Below are positions 1 to 9,960 of a DNA stretch of 64,000 nt, in pieces (positions within the stretch are counted from its first letter, which is position 1; every line of letters begins with the position of its first letter). Origin of the DNA: CAZZEX01 sp964653285. Its GTDB lineage: Bacteria; Chloroflexota; Anaerolineae; B4-G1. Location of the stretch: assembly GCA_964653285.1 (NCBI GenBank), contig CAZZEX010000003.1, positions 1 to 64,000 on the forward strand, written 5' to 3'. The notes beneath the pieces are model-generated. The model had not been told where the DNA came from, made no database searches, and saw only the letters and a program-made list of their open reading frames with translations. A program made the position numbers and the translations under genes.

Positions 1-52
1 AGTCGTAGTCGGCCACCACCTGGGGGTCGAAGTTGGCCAGGGTTACAGCCAT
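1..52 (-). CDS. 5' end of an unidentified protein, cut by the window edge
   Basis: An ATG at 52 reads leftward as MAVTLANFDPQVVADYD and runs off the window. It overlaps the last codons and stop of the preceding manC in another frame, which suggests translational coupling in one operon. Seventeen residues are too few to name a family. Genes next to manC are often sugar-nucleotide or phosphomannomutase genes, but no signature of one is visible here. Confidence 0.4.
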   Translation of the reverse strand, partial: MAVTLANFDPQVVADYD

Positions 53-1113
53 TCATTGTGCCCATCCTCCTCCAGCCGCCTCACAATTGCTCTCACTTCC
101 TGCTCCCGCCCTCTGGGGCAGACCAACAGGGCGTCCTCTGTATCCACGATCACCATCCTCTCCAGACCAATGGTGGCGATGAGCCGCTTCCCGCCGAAGA
201 CCAGCGTATCGCGCGTATCAATCCCCATGTGCGGGCCAACGATGGTGTTCCCTTTCTCGTCGGCCGGCAGCAACTCCAGGAGACTGGCCCAACTGCCCAC
301 GTCCGACCAGCCGATGTCCACCGGGATGACAACCACGTCCTCAGCCCCCTCCATCACCCCGTAGTCAATCGCTTGCCTGGCGACCTGGGGCCAGACGCGG
401 TTCAGCGTCAGCTCGTATCCAGAAGTCCCCAGCGTCGCTTCCACCTCTACCAGTTGCACGTAGAACTCCGGCATCTGGCGCTGGAACTCCTCCAGGATGC
501 GGTCCACGCGCCATAAGAACATACCGCTGTTCCACGAATGCTCCCCGCTCTCCACCATGTGAAGCGCCGTCTCCAGGCTTGGCTTCTCGGTGAACCGCTC
601 GGCGCGGAAGACCGGAAAGCCCTCCACCGTGCCCAGGCTCTCCCCCTGCTTGATGTAGCCGAAGCCAGTTGAGGGAGACGAAGGCGTGATCCCCAGTGTG
701 ACCAGGTGGCCCTCTTCAGCGACCTGCGCCGCTGCGGCTAGCACCTGACGGAAGCGTGCTATGCCGGAGATGAAGTGATCGGCGGTGAGTATCGCCATGA
801 CCGCTGCTGGGTCCCGCCGACGCAAGTGGATCGCCCCTAACCCGATGCAAGGGGCAGTGCCACGGCCCTCCGGCTCAACGATAAAGTTCTCCGGCGGCAG
901 TTCCGGCGCTTGTGCCACCAGAGGTGTGAGGTGTTCGGCCCCCGTGACGACGAAAATCTGTTCCGGCTGGAAAAGAGGCGCAATCCGGTCCACTGCGTGC
1001 TCGAACATGGTGCGCTCTCCAACCAGCCTGAGCGACTGCTTGGGACAATTGCGGCGGCTGAGGGGCCACAATCGCGTGCCAACCCCTCCGGCCATAATCA
1101 GTGCATAGTACAA
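43..1113 (-). CDS. manC: Mannose-1-phosphate guanylyltransferase (GDP-mannose pyrophosphorylase)
   Basis: Makes GDP-mannose from mannose-1-phosphate and GTP for glycan synthesis in the cytoplasm. The N-terminus carries the nucleotidyltransferase signature GGVGTRLWPLSR, followed by EPEGRGTAPC and FTEKP, all typical of ManC. I chose a TTG start at 1113 because GGAGGG lies five bases upstream and the protein then begins LYYALIMAGG, as the family does. An upstream ATG at 1170 would add 19 unrelated residues. At 356 aa it is the pyrophosphorylase domain alone, without the C-terminal isomerase of bifunctional ManC/AlgA. It is separated from dprA by a MITE-like repeat. Confidence 0.9.
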   Translation of the reverse strand: MYYALIMAGGVGTRLWPLSRRNCPKQSLRLVGERTMFEHAVDRIAPLFQPEQIFVVTGAEHLTPLVAQAPELPPENFIVEPEGRGTAPCIGLGAIHLRRRDPAAVMAILTADHFISGIARFRQVLAAAAQVAEEGHLVTLGITPSSPSTGFGYIKQGESLGTVEGFPVFRAERFTEKPSLETALHMVESGEHSWNSGMFLWRVDRILEEFQRQMPEFYVQLVEVEATLGTSGYELTLNRVWPQVARQAIDYGVMEGAEDVVVIPVDIGWSDVGSWASLLELLPADEKGNTIVGPHMGIDTRDTLVFGGKRLIATIGLERMVIVDTEDALLVCPRGREQEVRAIVRRLEEDGHNEWL

Positions 1114-1145
1114 CTTGTCCCTCCACTCTTGAAATGGTAAATTGG

Positions 1146-1278
1146 CAATACCGCAAAAGTTACTGGGCAACAGACCGTCATTCTGAGCGTAGCAAAGAAT
1201 CTCGCCTATATGAGAACCGAGACCCTTCGGCTTCGCTCAGGGTGACATAGCAAGTTTTGCGCTACTGCGTAAATTGGT
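1146..1278. repeat. MITE-like dispersed repeat, copy A
   Basis: Ends are inverted: CCGCAAAAGTT on the left and AACTTGC/CGCAAAA read backwards on the right, both next to AATT. The interior has the family core GTCATTCTGAGCGTAGC and the inverted arm CTTCGCTCAGGGTGACA. Related copies lie near 42.1, 53.1 and 62.5 kb. It is followed by short AATTGGTAAACTGGTAGATTGG-type iterations up to dprA. No coding capacity. Confidence 0.7.
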
Positions 1279-1333
1279 AAACTGGTAGATTGGTATATTG
1301 GCTCCACCTGCTATTCTACCAATCTACCGATTC

Positions 1334-2455
1334 CTAATCCACCACGTACTCCACACCTGGCTCGCGGGCCACGACGTACTTCATCCCACCCACCTGGCGC
1401 ACCATGCCCTTCAACTCCATCAGCGCCAGCGTGCTGGTCACCTGCGCAATGGGCAGGCTCACTTGCTGCCGAAGTTCATCCACGTGGGTTGGTTCGGTCG
1501 AGAGGTGGGCCAGAAGCGCCGCCTCCGTCTCGTCGGCTGGGAGCACCTGGCGCGCCTCCATCTGCTCGGTCACCATGGTCAGATTCAGTTCCTCCAGGAT
1601 ATCCTCCGGGCCAAGCACCACCTTGGCCCCGTCCTGGATGAGCGCGTTGGTACCGGCGCAGCCGCGCACCAGGATAGAGCCCGGCACAGCGAAAATATCC
1701 CGCCCCTGCTCGGCAGCATAGTCGGCGGTGATCAATGCCCCGCTCCGTACTCCCGCCTCGGTGACGAGCACGCCCAGGCTCAGCCCGCTGATGATGCGAT
1801 TGCGCGGCGGGAAGTTGCTCCCCTCCGGCTGCGTACCCAGTGGGTAGTCGCTCACCAGCGCCCCCCGCGCGATGATTTCCTCGGCCAATTTGCGGTGCTC
1901 CGGCGGGTAGACCCGGTCAATGCCGCAGCCCAGCACAGCGATGGTGCGTCCCCCAACCTTCAGCGCCGCCCGATGCGCCTCGCCATCAATCCCCCGCGCC
2001 AAGCCACTGATGATAGTGATACCACTGCGCGCCAGCACCGTGGTCAGTCGGCGGGTCACTTCCCGTCCGTAGACCGAGGCCCGCCGTGTACCGACGACTG
2101 CTACCGCCCAGGCGTCCTCATCCGTCAATGTACCCTTGACGTAAAGCACAGGTGGTGGGTCGGGGATCTCGCGGAGGAGGCGAGGATAGCTGGGGCTTTC
2201 CCACGTGAGCACTTGTGCGCCCACGGCAGCAATCCGCTTCAACTCCTGATCCAGATCAAGCGCAGCCCGGGCCGCCAGCAGATTCTCCAGCGAGCGGCGA
2301 TCCAGCCCGGCGCGGCGCAATTCCCCGGCCGGTGCATGCCAGGCCTGTTCCACGCCCCCGAAGTAGTCGAGCAGCGCCCGCAGCCGCGTCGGGCCGATAC
2401 CGCGCACGATGTTGAAGCCAACCCAGTATTGTAAAGGCGAGCGCAGGTCGTTCAT
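1334..2455 (-). CDS. dprA: DNA-processing protein DprA
   Basis: Cytoplasmic protein that loads RecA on incoming single-stranded DNA during transformation. The N-terminal helix-hairpin-helix region (GFNIVRGIGPTRLRALLDYF) is followed by the Rossmann-fold core with VVGTRRASVYGREV near residue 120 and GLARGIDGEAHRAAL near 150. A C-terminal winged-helix segment (about residues 300-365) ends the protein. The 373-aa length is normal. The start overlaps the rimM stop by four bases, so it is the last gene of the ffh-rpsP-khpA-rimM run. No other competence gene is in the window. Confidence 0.93.
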   Translation of the reverse strand: MNDLRSPLQYWVGFNIVRGIGPTRLRALLDYFGGVEQAWHAPAGELRRAGLDRRSLENLLAARAALDLDQELKRIAAVGAQVLTWESPSYPRLLREIPDPPPVLYVKGTLTDEDAWAVAVVGTRRASVYGREVTRRLTTVLARSGITIISGLARGIDGEAHRAALKVGGRTIAVLGCGIDRVYPPEHRKLAEEIIARGALVSDYPLGTQPEGSNFPPRNRIISGLSLGVLVTEAGVRSGALITADYAAEQGRDIFAVPGSILVRGCAGTNALIQDGAKVVLGPEDILEELNLTMVTEQMEARQVLPADETEAALLAHLSTEPTHVDELRQQVSLPIAQVTSTLALMELKGMVRQVGGMKYVVAREPGVEYVVD

Positions 2456-3039
2456 CCCTCATCTCCCAACATGCCTGGCAACAGGCGCACCACCATCCGC
2501 TTCAACTCCAGGTCGAGCTCAAGCACCACGTCTTCCACGGCTGGCAGGAGCACCTCGCCCCGCGGTCCCCGCACGACGTAGACGTCGTTGGCTCCGGTCT
2601 CCAGCACTTCGACTACCCGGCCTAGCCACTGGCCGCTCTCCGTCTCCACCCTGACGCCGACGAGTTGAAAGTAGTAATACTCCCCCTCCTCAAGCGGCAC
2701 GGCCTCCTCAAGCGGTACCTGCACGAGCATGCCGCGCAGTTCATCAGCACCGTTCCGGTCGTCGCAGCCACCCAATTTCAGCAGTAACGCCCCCCTGTGC
2801 CAGCGCAGTTTTTCTACTGGATAGCGCCGCACCGCTTCAGGGGAATCTGGAGAGGCAAGGTAAAAACAGACGTGCTGCCCCAACCGTTCAGGGTAGTCGG
2901 TGATGATCTCGACACGCAGTTCACCCCGTATACCGTGCGGCCGCGATATTCGTCCGACCGCTAAATAGCGGGGCTCAGGCGTACGCGCTTTCCCTGAGCC
3001 CCCATCACCCTCATTATCGTATTGTGTCGCAGCACCCAT
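2452..3039 (-). CDS. rimM: Ribosome maturation factor RimM
   Basis: Assists 30S subunit assembly by binding ribosomal protein S19. The conserved opening YLAVGRISRPHGIRGELRV sits at about residues 25-45, and the C-terminal PRC-barrel half ends ANDVYVVRG...LLPAVEDVVLELDLE. The 195 aa include a 24-residue N-terminal lead of low conservation, so a later start is possible. No clear Shine-Dalgarno precedes the ATG, which lies six bases after the khpA stop. The khpA-rimM order is the common bacterial arrangement. Confidence 0.92.
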   Translation of the reverse strand: MGAATQYDNEGDGGSGKARTPEPRYLAVGRISRPHGIRGELRVEIITDYPERLGQHVCFYLASPDSPEAVRRYPVEKLRWHRGALLLKLGGCDDRNGADELRGMLVQVPLEEAVPLEEGEYYYFQLVGVRVETESGQWLGRVVEVLETGANDVYVVRGPRGEVLLPAVEDVVLELDLELKRMVVRLLPGMLGDEG

Positions 3040-3045
3040 CGGCGC

Positions 3046-3282
3046 TTAGACGATTTCGAGGGTGACCCGCTTTCCCTGCTTAGCAGCGAGTACCCGGACA
3101 AGTGTACGCATGGCGTTCGCGGTACGCCCACCCTTGCCGATCACGCGCCCCATGTCCTCCGGGCCAGCCCGCAGTTCCAGGATCACCGAAGTCTCACCCT
3201 CGATCTCGGAGACGTGCACCTGGGACGGGTCGTCCACCAGCGACTTGGCAATGAATTCAATCAACTCTTTCATCGAAGCCAT
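3046..3282 (-). CDS. khpA: KH-domain RNA-binding protein KhpA
   Basis: A 78-aa single KH-domain protein with the RNA-binding loop GRVIGKGGRTANAMRTLV, usually encoded between rpsP and rimM exactly as here. In other bacteria KhpA works with KhpB on small RNAs and cell-envelope growth. The start MASMKEL is supported by a strong GGAGGGAGGAG upstream. The protein is at the family's usual length. Confidence 0.93.
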   Translation of the reverse strand: MASMKELIEFIAKSLVDDPSQVHVSEIEGETSVILELRAGPEDMGRVIGKGGRTANAMRTLVRVLAAKQGKRVTLEIV

Positions 3283-3391
3283 TGTTGCTCCTCCCTCCTG
3301 AAGTAGATGTACGGAAATCCGTTGTCGTGGATGCTATAAACGGTACGGAGACGCAGTGGGGGAGCAGAATTCCACTGCGATGAGGAGTGGG

Positions 3392-3862
3392 CTATTCTTC
3401 TATCTCTTCCTCTTCTGTCTCTACCTCCTCACCATCACCTCCCGCCTCGGTGGGCTCCGCTTCGGACTCTACAGTTTCTGGCTCTACAATCTGTTCCTCC
3501 GCTACAGGCATCGCCAGCTCCCGGCGGGTCTTGGGACTGATCTCCGGCACAGCCTGGGCCGCTTCCTCCGCCTCGGCCATCAGCGCTTCCAGAGGCTCGC
3601 CCTGCTTAAGCCGCTCGAAGCGGGCCAGCGCTCCCTGCTTCTTCAGCAGCCGTGCCACCGCCTCGGTGGGCTGCGCCCCGACGCTCAGCCAGTACAATGC
3701 ACGATCTTCTTTGATCTTCACCGTTTCCGGTTCGGTGCGCGGGTTGTAGAAACCGATGATCTCAATGAAACGACCATCGCGGGGGGCCCGCGAATCGGTC
3801 ACCACCACCCGGTAACTGGGTTGCTTCTTAGCGCCTACGCGGCGCAATCGAATCTTGACCAT
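3392..3862 (-). CDS. rpsP: 30S ribosomal protein S16
   Basis: Small-subunit protein S16. The first 85 residues match the family (MVKIRLRRVGAKKQPSYRVV, DSRAPRDGRFIEIIGFYNP). A Glu-rich tail of about 50 residues, ending EEVETEEEEIEE, makes it 156 aa against about 80-90 in many bacteria. Acidic tails on S16 occur in several phyla and I see no frameshift. AGGAGGAGAAG precedes the ATG. It lies between ffh and khpA. Confidence 0.95.
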   Translation of the reverse strand: MVKIRLRRVGAKKQPSYRVVVTDSRAPRDGRFIEIIGFYNPRTEPETVKIKEDRALYWLSVGAQPTEAVARLLKKQGALARFERLKQGEPLEALMAEAEEAAQAVPEISPKTRRELAMPVAEEQIVEPETVESEAEPTEAGGDGEEVETEEEEIEE

Positions 3863-3975
3863 ACTTCTCCTCCTGTCGTTGTGTGAAGATCGGTAGATTG
3901 GGAAATTGGGAAAGGGGTGGCGGTCAGGACAGACCTCCCCGCTCAGCGTCAGGATCTCTGCGTCGGTTCGTGGGG

Positions 3976-4095
3976 TTATTTATGCTCCACGTCGTAGATG
4001 TCGAAATCATCGGCAATTGCTTCCTCATCAGCATGTTCCGTCAAATAGCACAGGCCGTTGCGAACAAGGGCCCGAATCTGTCCTATTTTGTTCAA
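3976..4095 (-). pseudogene. N-terminal fragment of a DUF4258-like small protein
   Basis: A short minus-strand frame from TTG 4095 reads LNKIGQIRALVRNG, then CYLTEHADEEAIADDF and DIYDVEHK, then stops. The pattern YxxxxHAxEExxxDxxxxxDVE is the start of DUF4258 proteins, which are about twice as long and sometimes partner antitoxin-like zinc-finger proteins. GGAGA lies six bases before the TTG, so it may still be translated. The rest of the domain is missing, so I call it a remnant. Confidence 0.5.
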
Positions 4096-4121
4096 TGATG
4101 TTCTCCATCAACAGGCTCTCT

Positions 4122-4190
4122 TACTTCCCGCTTCCTTGCTTCCCCCTCCTACTTCCTGCCTCCTGCCCCTTGCTTCTTGCCTCCTGCACT

Positions 4191-4192
<2 letters not shown>
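4122..4192. repeat. Low-complexity 7-8-nt iterations (CTTCCTGCCTCC type)
   Basis: The stretch before the end of ffh is built of degenerate short iterations such as CTTGCTTCTTGCCTCCTGC. The same kind of sequence, in either orientation, recurs near 31.97-32.11 kb and 57.47-57.51 kb. No gene is supported here. Confidence 0.6.
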
Positions 4193-5519
<1,327 letters not shown>

Positions 5520-5582
5520 TGTATCGTGATGCGTGAAACGTGATCTCGCTTCGCGTTTACGTTTCACGTTTTACGCCAGGCG

Positions 5583-5611
5583 ATTGTAACGGAAAAGCCC
5601 TGTTTCGTCAA
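5583..5611 (-). promoter_or_regulatory. Sigma-70-type promoter for ffh
   Basis: On the minus strand TTGACG, 17 bases, then TACAAT. The -10 ends about 64 bases before the ffh ATG. Good match in both boxes and spacing. Confidence 0.65.
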
Positions 5612-5630
5612 GTTTCCTAGCGTCTGACCA

Positions 5631-7733
5631 CTATTCCAGCGCCGCCTGTTCACGGCGGCGCGTCTTGACGACCATCCGCGCGTCCACTGCTGCCACGCCT
5701 CGCTCGAACACGAGCAGCGGGTTGACGTCAATCTCCGCCACCTCAGGGCATTCGACCAGAAACCGCGACAGCGCCAGCAGCGCCTCGACGACCGCCCCCA
5801 CGTCCGCTGGCGGTTCGCCGCGCACGCCCCGCAGCAGGCAACTCCCCCGCACCTCGGAGATCATCTCCTCGGCGTCCTCGCGGGTCAACGGGGCCAGGCG
5901 AAACGCGACGTCCTCGAACACCTCCACGTACACCCCGCCCAGCCCGAACATCACCACCGGCCCGAAACTCGGATCGCGCTTACCGCCCAGGACAACCTCC
6001 CGTCCCCCGGCGAACATCTGCTGCACCAGCACTCCCGCTACCTGTGCGCCGGGGGCGCGCTCCTCCACTCGCGCCAGAAGCGCAGGGAACTCCGCCCGCA
6101 GCGCCTCGGGTTCCTCGACATCCAACACGACTGCACCCACGTCCGACTTGTGGGAGATGTCAGCCGAGAGTACCTTGAGCGCCACCGGGTAACCCATAGC
6201 GCCAGCGGCCACCAGCGCCCCCTCGACGCTTTCCACCACAGCCCACTCGGCGGAGGGGATGCCAAAAGCCGCGCACAGCCCCAACGCCACGTCGGTCATC
6301 AAGACACCGTCGCGGGCCAGCAACTCCTCAACCTCGTGCGGACGATGGGCCGGCGCAGATGGTAACGGGAGCAGCCGCGCCGGACGAGTGTACCAGTCAC
6401 GGGAGGCGGCCAGAGCCCACACCGCTGCCTCAATTGTGACAAAGGTCGGAAGTTCCACCTCCCGCTCCAGCGCCACCACCTCACTCTTCTGGGCAAAGGG
6501 GCAGAAAGCGATGGGCTTACCCGTCTGCCAGACCAGTTGCTCAATGCGGCGGGCCAGCCGGCGCGACATCTCCCCAGCCGGGCCGGGGCTATACGTGTGC
6601 ACCAACAACAGCGCGTCAGGGTTCAACGTGCGCAGGCACTCCTCAGCAATCTCTCCGTAGAGGTCAAAATTGAAAATCACTCCCACGTCAATGGGATTGG
6701 TCGGCGCGATGACGTCGGCGCGGAAAAGACCCCGCACCCTGTCCAGGAAATCGTCCGGGACAGGTGGCAAGCGAAAGCCATAAGCGGCAGCCATGTCGGC
6801 GGCCACGACCGCGTGTCCCCCAGAACGGGAGATGATGACGATGTCGTTACCCCGCACCGGTGGCAGCGCGAATCCCCGCGCCAGCGCTACCGCTTCCCGG
6901 AAACTCCTGGCATGGGCAATGCCCGCCTGTCGCAGCGCCGCGCTGACGATGCGGTCGTCACTGGCCAGCGCCGCCGTGTGTGAGAAGGCGATCTCAGCGC
7001 TCGCCTGAGCGGTGTTTGCCTTCTGCACAATGACCGGCTTGGGTGACGAGGCGGCCAACTCTATCAGCCGCCGGCCCTCCTCGATGCTCTCCAAGTAGAG
7101 ACAGATTATCTCCGTGCCGGGGTCATCCAGCAGATAAGTCAGGTAATCCACCTCGTCCAGGTTGGTCTTGTTGCCCATACTGACGACTTTGTTGACCCCC
7201 AACCCGGCCTCGCTGAGCAGGAGCGCGTAGGTGATGGAGACGCCGCCGCTCTGCGCCAGCACCGAGACCGGGCCTCGTTTGGCCGCCTGCCGCTCAAGAT
7301 GGAAAAAAGGTAGACATAGCCCATTCTCCATATTGACCACACTAATGCAATTCGGACCTACAAAACGGATGTCCCAGCGGCGCGCCACTGCGCAGACCTG
7401 CTCCTCCAGTTCGCGCCCCGCCTCCGAGAACTCAGCGAAGCCGCCCGACTCGATCACCGCGCGGCGGATGCCTTTCTTCCCACAGGCCTCCAGCAGACCG
7501 GGCACCGTCGCCGCCGGGGTCAGGATCACGGCCAGGTCTACCCCGTCGGGCAGCGACTCCACCGACGCAAGGATAGGGATGCCGTGCACTTCGCCACTCC
7601 GCAGCCCGACGGCATAGATGTCGCCGCTGTAGCCGAACTCCAACATGTTGCTGACGATGCTGGTCGCCAGGTTGTCAGGTCGCTCCGAAACACCGATGAC
7701 CACAACACTATCGGGATAGAAGATTCTGTCCAC
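5631..7733 (-). CDS. ADP-forming acyl-CoA (acetate-CoA) synthetase, fused alpha and beta parts
   Basis: Interconverts acyl-CoA + ADP + phosphate with the free acid + ATP + CoA, an energy-conserving step in fermenters. The N-terminal CoA-binding domain opens RIFYPDSVVVIGVSERPDNL. The ligase domain has a likely phosphohistidine in FSHTAALASDD, and an ATP-grasp domain fills roughly the last 220 residues (GYPVALKVLSADISHKSDVG). I use GTG 7733, with GGAG eight bases upstream, because it gives the 700 aa typical of fused enzymes. The longer frame to 7880 would run across the divergent promoter and start of the next gene. Substrate range is unknown. Confidence 0.88.
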   Translation of the reverse strand: MDRIFYPDSVVVIGVSERPDNLATSIVSNMLEFGYSGDIYAVGLRSGEVHGIPILASVESLPDGVDLAVILTPAATVPGLLEACGKKGIRRAVIESGGFAEFSEAGRELEEQVCAVARRWDIRFVGPNCISVVNMENGLCLPFFHLERQAAKRGPVSVLAQSGGVSITYALLLSEAGLGVNKVVSMGNKTNLDEVDYLTYLLDDPGTEIICLYLESIEEGRRLIELAASSPKPVIVQKANTAQASAEIAFSHTAALASDDRIVSAALRQAGIAHARSFREAVALARGFALPPVRGNDIVIISRSGGHAVVAADMAAAYGFRLPPVPDDFLDRVRGLFRADVIAPTNPIDVGVIFNFDLYGEIAEECLRTLNPDALLLVHTYSPGPAGEMSRRLARRIEQLVWQTGKPIAFCPFAQKSEVVALEREVELPTFVTIEAAVWALAASRDWYTRPARLLPLPSAPAHRPHEVEELLARDGVLMTDVALGLCAAFGIPSAEWAVVESVEGALVAAGAMGYPVALKVLSADISHKSDVGAVVLDVEEPEALRAEFPALLARVEERAPGAQVAGVLVQQMFAGGREVVLGGKRDPSFGPVVMFGLGGVYVEVFEDVAFRLAPLTREDAEEMISEVRGSCLLRGVRGEPPADVGAVVEALLALSRFLVECPEVAEIDVNPLLVFERGVAAVDARMVVKTRRREQAALE

Positions 7734-7797
7734 TGCTTCGCCTCCCGCTACGATTGGGCCGATTGTAGCAGAGAGCGGGCAAAACGCAACTGAGAAC

Positions 7798-7826
7798 TTC
7801 GGAAATCCCCGTTTTTGTGGTACAAT
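7798..7826 (+). promoter_or_regulatory. Extended -10 promoter for the gamma-CA / cNMP operon
   Basis: TGGTACAAT is an extended -10 (TACAAT at 7821-7826). The -35, TTCGGA, 17 bases upstream is weak. The GTG start at 7848 follows after a short leader with GAGGTG. Confidence 0.5.
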
Positions 7827-7847
7827 GAGAGTCGAGGTGATACTACT

Positions 7848-8360
7848 GTGAACATCGCCCATCACCCTGAACTCATCCACCCAACCGCCTACGTCGCGCT
7901 AAACGCGACCATCGTCGGCGAGGTACACCTCGCGGCCAAGGCGAGCGTCTGGTTCGGTTGCGTGCTGCGAGGCGACAATGCGCCCATCATCATCAAGGCT
8001 CGCACCAACGTTCAGGACCTCACCGTCATTCACACAGATGCAGGACAGCCCTGTACGTTGGGGGAGGAGGTGACCGTCGGTCACCGAGTCGTGCTACACA
8101 GCGCGACCGTCGAAGATGGCGCAGTGATCGGCATTGGAGCCATCGTGCTGAACGGCGCGGTCGTGGGCCAGGAGGCGCTGGTCGGGGCTGGTGCGTTAGT
8201 GCCCGAGGGGATGATCATCCCCCCCCGGCACCTAGCGCTGGGCGTACCGGCGCGGGTCGTGCGGGAACTTACGGATGAAGAGATCGAACGTACGCACACT
8301 TTTGCCACACATTATGTCGCACGAGCACAAGCGTTCCTGTCTGCTAGCAAAGGAGGTTAG
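7848..8360 (+). CDS. Gamma-carbonic-anhydrase-like hexapeptide-repeat protein
   Basis: Left-handed beta-helix protein of the gamma-CA/YrdA/PaaY family. It has the family motif SVWFGCVLRGDNAPI and metal-ligand-like histidines in VIHTDAG and VGHRVVLHSA. GTG 7848 with GAGGTG seven bases upstream gives 170 aa. The longer frame would start inside the promoter. Enzyme activity is plausible but not provable from sequence. A second family member lies at 33333-33863. The next gene starts two bases after the stop. Confidence 0.82.
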   Translation: MNIAHHPELIHPTAYVALNATIVGEVHLAAKASVWFGCVLRGDNAPIIIKARTNVQDLTVIHTDAGQPCTLGEEVTVGHRVVLHSATVEDGAVIGIGAIVLNGAVVGQEALVGAGALVPEGMIIPPRHLALGVPARVVRELTDEEIERTHTFATHYVARAQAFLSASKGG

Positions 8361-8362
8361 TT

Positions 8363-8842
8363 ATGTCAATCACCGAGTTACTGCAACGCAGCGAGTTGTC
8401 TTCCGGGCTAAGGCCTGAGCAGATTGAGCAGATCGCCGCCCTGGGCCATGAGGTTATCTACAATGCCGACGATACCGTCATCCGCGAGAGCGACCCCTCC
8501 GACGAGATATACATCATTTGCAGCGGCATGGTCGAGGTGGAGGTCTCCAAGGGCATGATTCCCGACGTGCCAGGACCACCCCGGCTGAGTTCTCTAGTCC
8601 GCCTGGGCCAGGGACAGGTATTCGGCGAAGTGGCACTGGTGGATCGGGGGGCTCGCTCGGCGACGGTGCGCTGCGTGGAGGACGGTACCGTGCTCTACAT
8701 CATCCCCCGCCAGGCTTTCTGGGCGCTCTGCGACGGCGATCATGACATCGGATATGTCGTGATGCGCAACATCGCCGCCGACCTGTCGTTCAAACTGCGC
8801 CACCGTAACCTGCAAGTGAGGCTGGTGGGAGGCGAACCATGA
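8363..8842 (+). CDS. Cyclic-nucleotide-binding-domain protein without DNA-binding domain
   Basis: Single cNMP-binding domain of the CRP fold: DEIYIICSGMVEVEV, then the phosphate-binding cassette GQVFGEVALVDRGARSATVRC. At 159 aa the protein ends after the C-helix and has no helix-turn-helix, so it is a sensor or scaffold rather than a CRP-type regulator. AAGGAGG precedes the ATG. The next gene overlaps its stop by four bases. Confidence 0.85.
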   Translation: MSITELLQRSELSSGLRPEQIEQIAALGHEVIYNADDTVIRESDPSDEIYIICSGMVEVEVSKGMIPDVPGPPRLSSLVRLGQGQVFGEVALVDRGARSATVRCVEDGTVLYIIPRQAFWALCDGDHDIGYVVMRNIAADLSFKLRHRNLQVRLVGGEP

Positions 8843-9042
8843 TCTACAAAGTGAGTTACGTCGTTGTCGGCAAGCCACACCCGGGTGAAATCGTCAATCT
8901 GGACACTCCGCCGCGTGTTGGCGACCAGGTACAACTGGGCGGTGAACTGTTCGATGTCGTTGAGGTCGTTGACCTGATGCCACCACGCGGAGACTTCGCC
9001 TATCTCCACGTCACCTGCCGGCCGGCGCAAGAGACGACGTAG
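8839..9042 (+). CDS. Conserved small protein of unknown function (67 aa)
   Basis: ATG overlaps the cNMP gene stop (ATGA). MIYKVSYVVVGKPHPGEIVN and VGDQVQLGGELFDVVEVVD suggest a small beta-barrel. It has no signal peptide or membrane segment. Its reading frame and codon use match its neighbours and it is probably co-translated with the cNMP gene. I do not recognise a family. Confidence 0.65.
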   Translation: MIYKVSYVVVGKPHPGEIVNLDTPPRVGDQVQLGGELFDVVEVVDLMPPRGDFAYLHVTCRPAQETT

Positions 9043-9230
9043 GACACGCCAATGGGCACAACGCAGGCGATTTCATTCTTCAGCCGCGCCAATGGACACC
9101 CCTGCGAGGACGTGAAACGTGATGCAGAAGAACTTGTCATTTCACGCTTCACGCCAGGCCAGGTCATCAACCGAGGCGCGGCGGTGATGCCTTCCCCCTA
9201 CCTCCTGACATTCTGCCCCCGCTTGACCGG

Positions 9231-9533
9231 TTGTTCCACCTGCTCTCCCATCCAGCCCGGCTGCGCATCCTGGACGAACTGCGGCGCGATGAGGCCTGTG
9301 TGTGCCACCTGCAGGCGGTGCTGGGCCGCCCCCAGGCCTACGTCTCACAGCAGCTGCGCGTGCTGCGGGAGGCGGGGGTAGTGACGGGCCGCAAGGAGGG
9401 ACTCAACGTCTACTACCACCTGGCCGACCGCCGGGGGGAGCGGCTGCTGGAGGAGGTACTGGGGCTGGCGGGGGAGCGCACCGTTCCGGCGGGGTGTCCA
9501 TGCCCCCGCTGCCGACGTATGACAGGAATGTGA
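9231..9533 (+). CDS. ArsR-family winged-helix regulator
   Basis: DNA-binding winged helix: HLLSHPARLRILDELRRDEA, the recognition-helix region ACVCHLQAVLGRPQAYVSQQ, and LRVLREAGVVTGRKEGLNVY with a wing. The CVC next to the recognition helix resembles the ArsR metal site, and a C-terminal CPCPRC adds cysteines. The start is uncertain. TTG 9231 has no clear ribosome-binding site, and the open frame extends upstream (DAFPLPPDILPPLDR) without an obvious start. The downstream XdhC remnant suggests its former target is decayed. Confidence 0.72.
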   Translation: MFHLLSHPARLRILDELRRDEACVCHLQAVLGRPQAYVSQQLRVLREAGVVTGRKEGLNVYYHLADRRGERLLEEVLGLAGERTVPAGCPCPRCRRMTGM

Positions 9534-9734
9534 GTAAATATGCTCAGAGGGGGTGTGCCACCCCCGTATGTGGGACCGAGACACCGCAGTGACCGGGCGG
9601 CGTTGGAACAACTGGAGCGAGCATTGGCTGGCCGCCGACGCGCGAGTGCCGGGAGGTCATCGCGGTGATGGAGGAAGCCGCTTCCACTTCCCCTCCTGCG
9701 CCGACTGCCTGTGGGCGCAGGACATCGTGCGTTG

Positions 9735-9960
9735 CCCGTAGTCGAGGCCGGTCAGCCCGTGGCCCTGGCTACGGTGGTGGAGGTGCAGGGCGCTTCCCCC
9801 GCCCAGGTGGGCTTCAAGTTGCTGGTGCGACCTGACGGCAGCGGCGTAGGCAACGTCGGCGGCGGGGCGCTGGAGCAGCGGGTGCGGGATGAGGCGGCGG
9901 CTGCCTTATGCGCCGCCAGCGGGGCCGAACCGGCGTGGGAAGGATGGGAGGCATCCCAGA
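9735..9960 (+). pseudogene. XdhC/CoxI-family N-terminal fragment
   Basis: The frame reads EAGQPVALATVVEVQGASPA, then GFKLLVRPDGSGVGNVGGGALE. This is the start of XdhC/CoxI molybdenum-hydroxylase maturation factors (about 250-380 aa in the family). It becomes unrelated after about 70 residues and has no credible start, and the preceding bases look frameshifted. The 9534-9735 stretch holds only a GGGGGTGTGCCACCCCC hairpin. I see no working gene between the ArsR regulator and the kinase. Confidence 0.6.
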
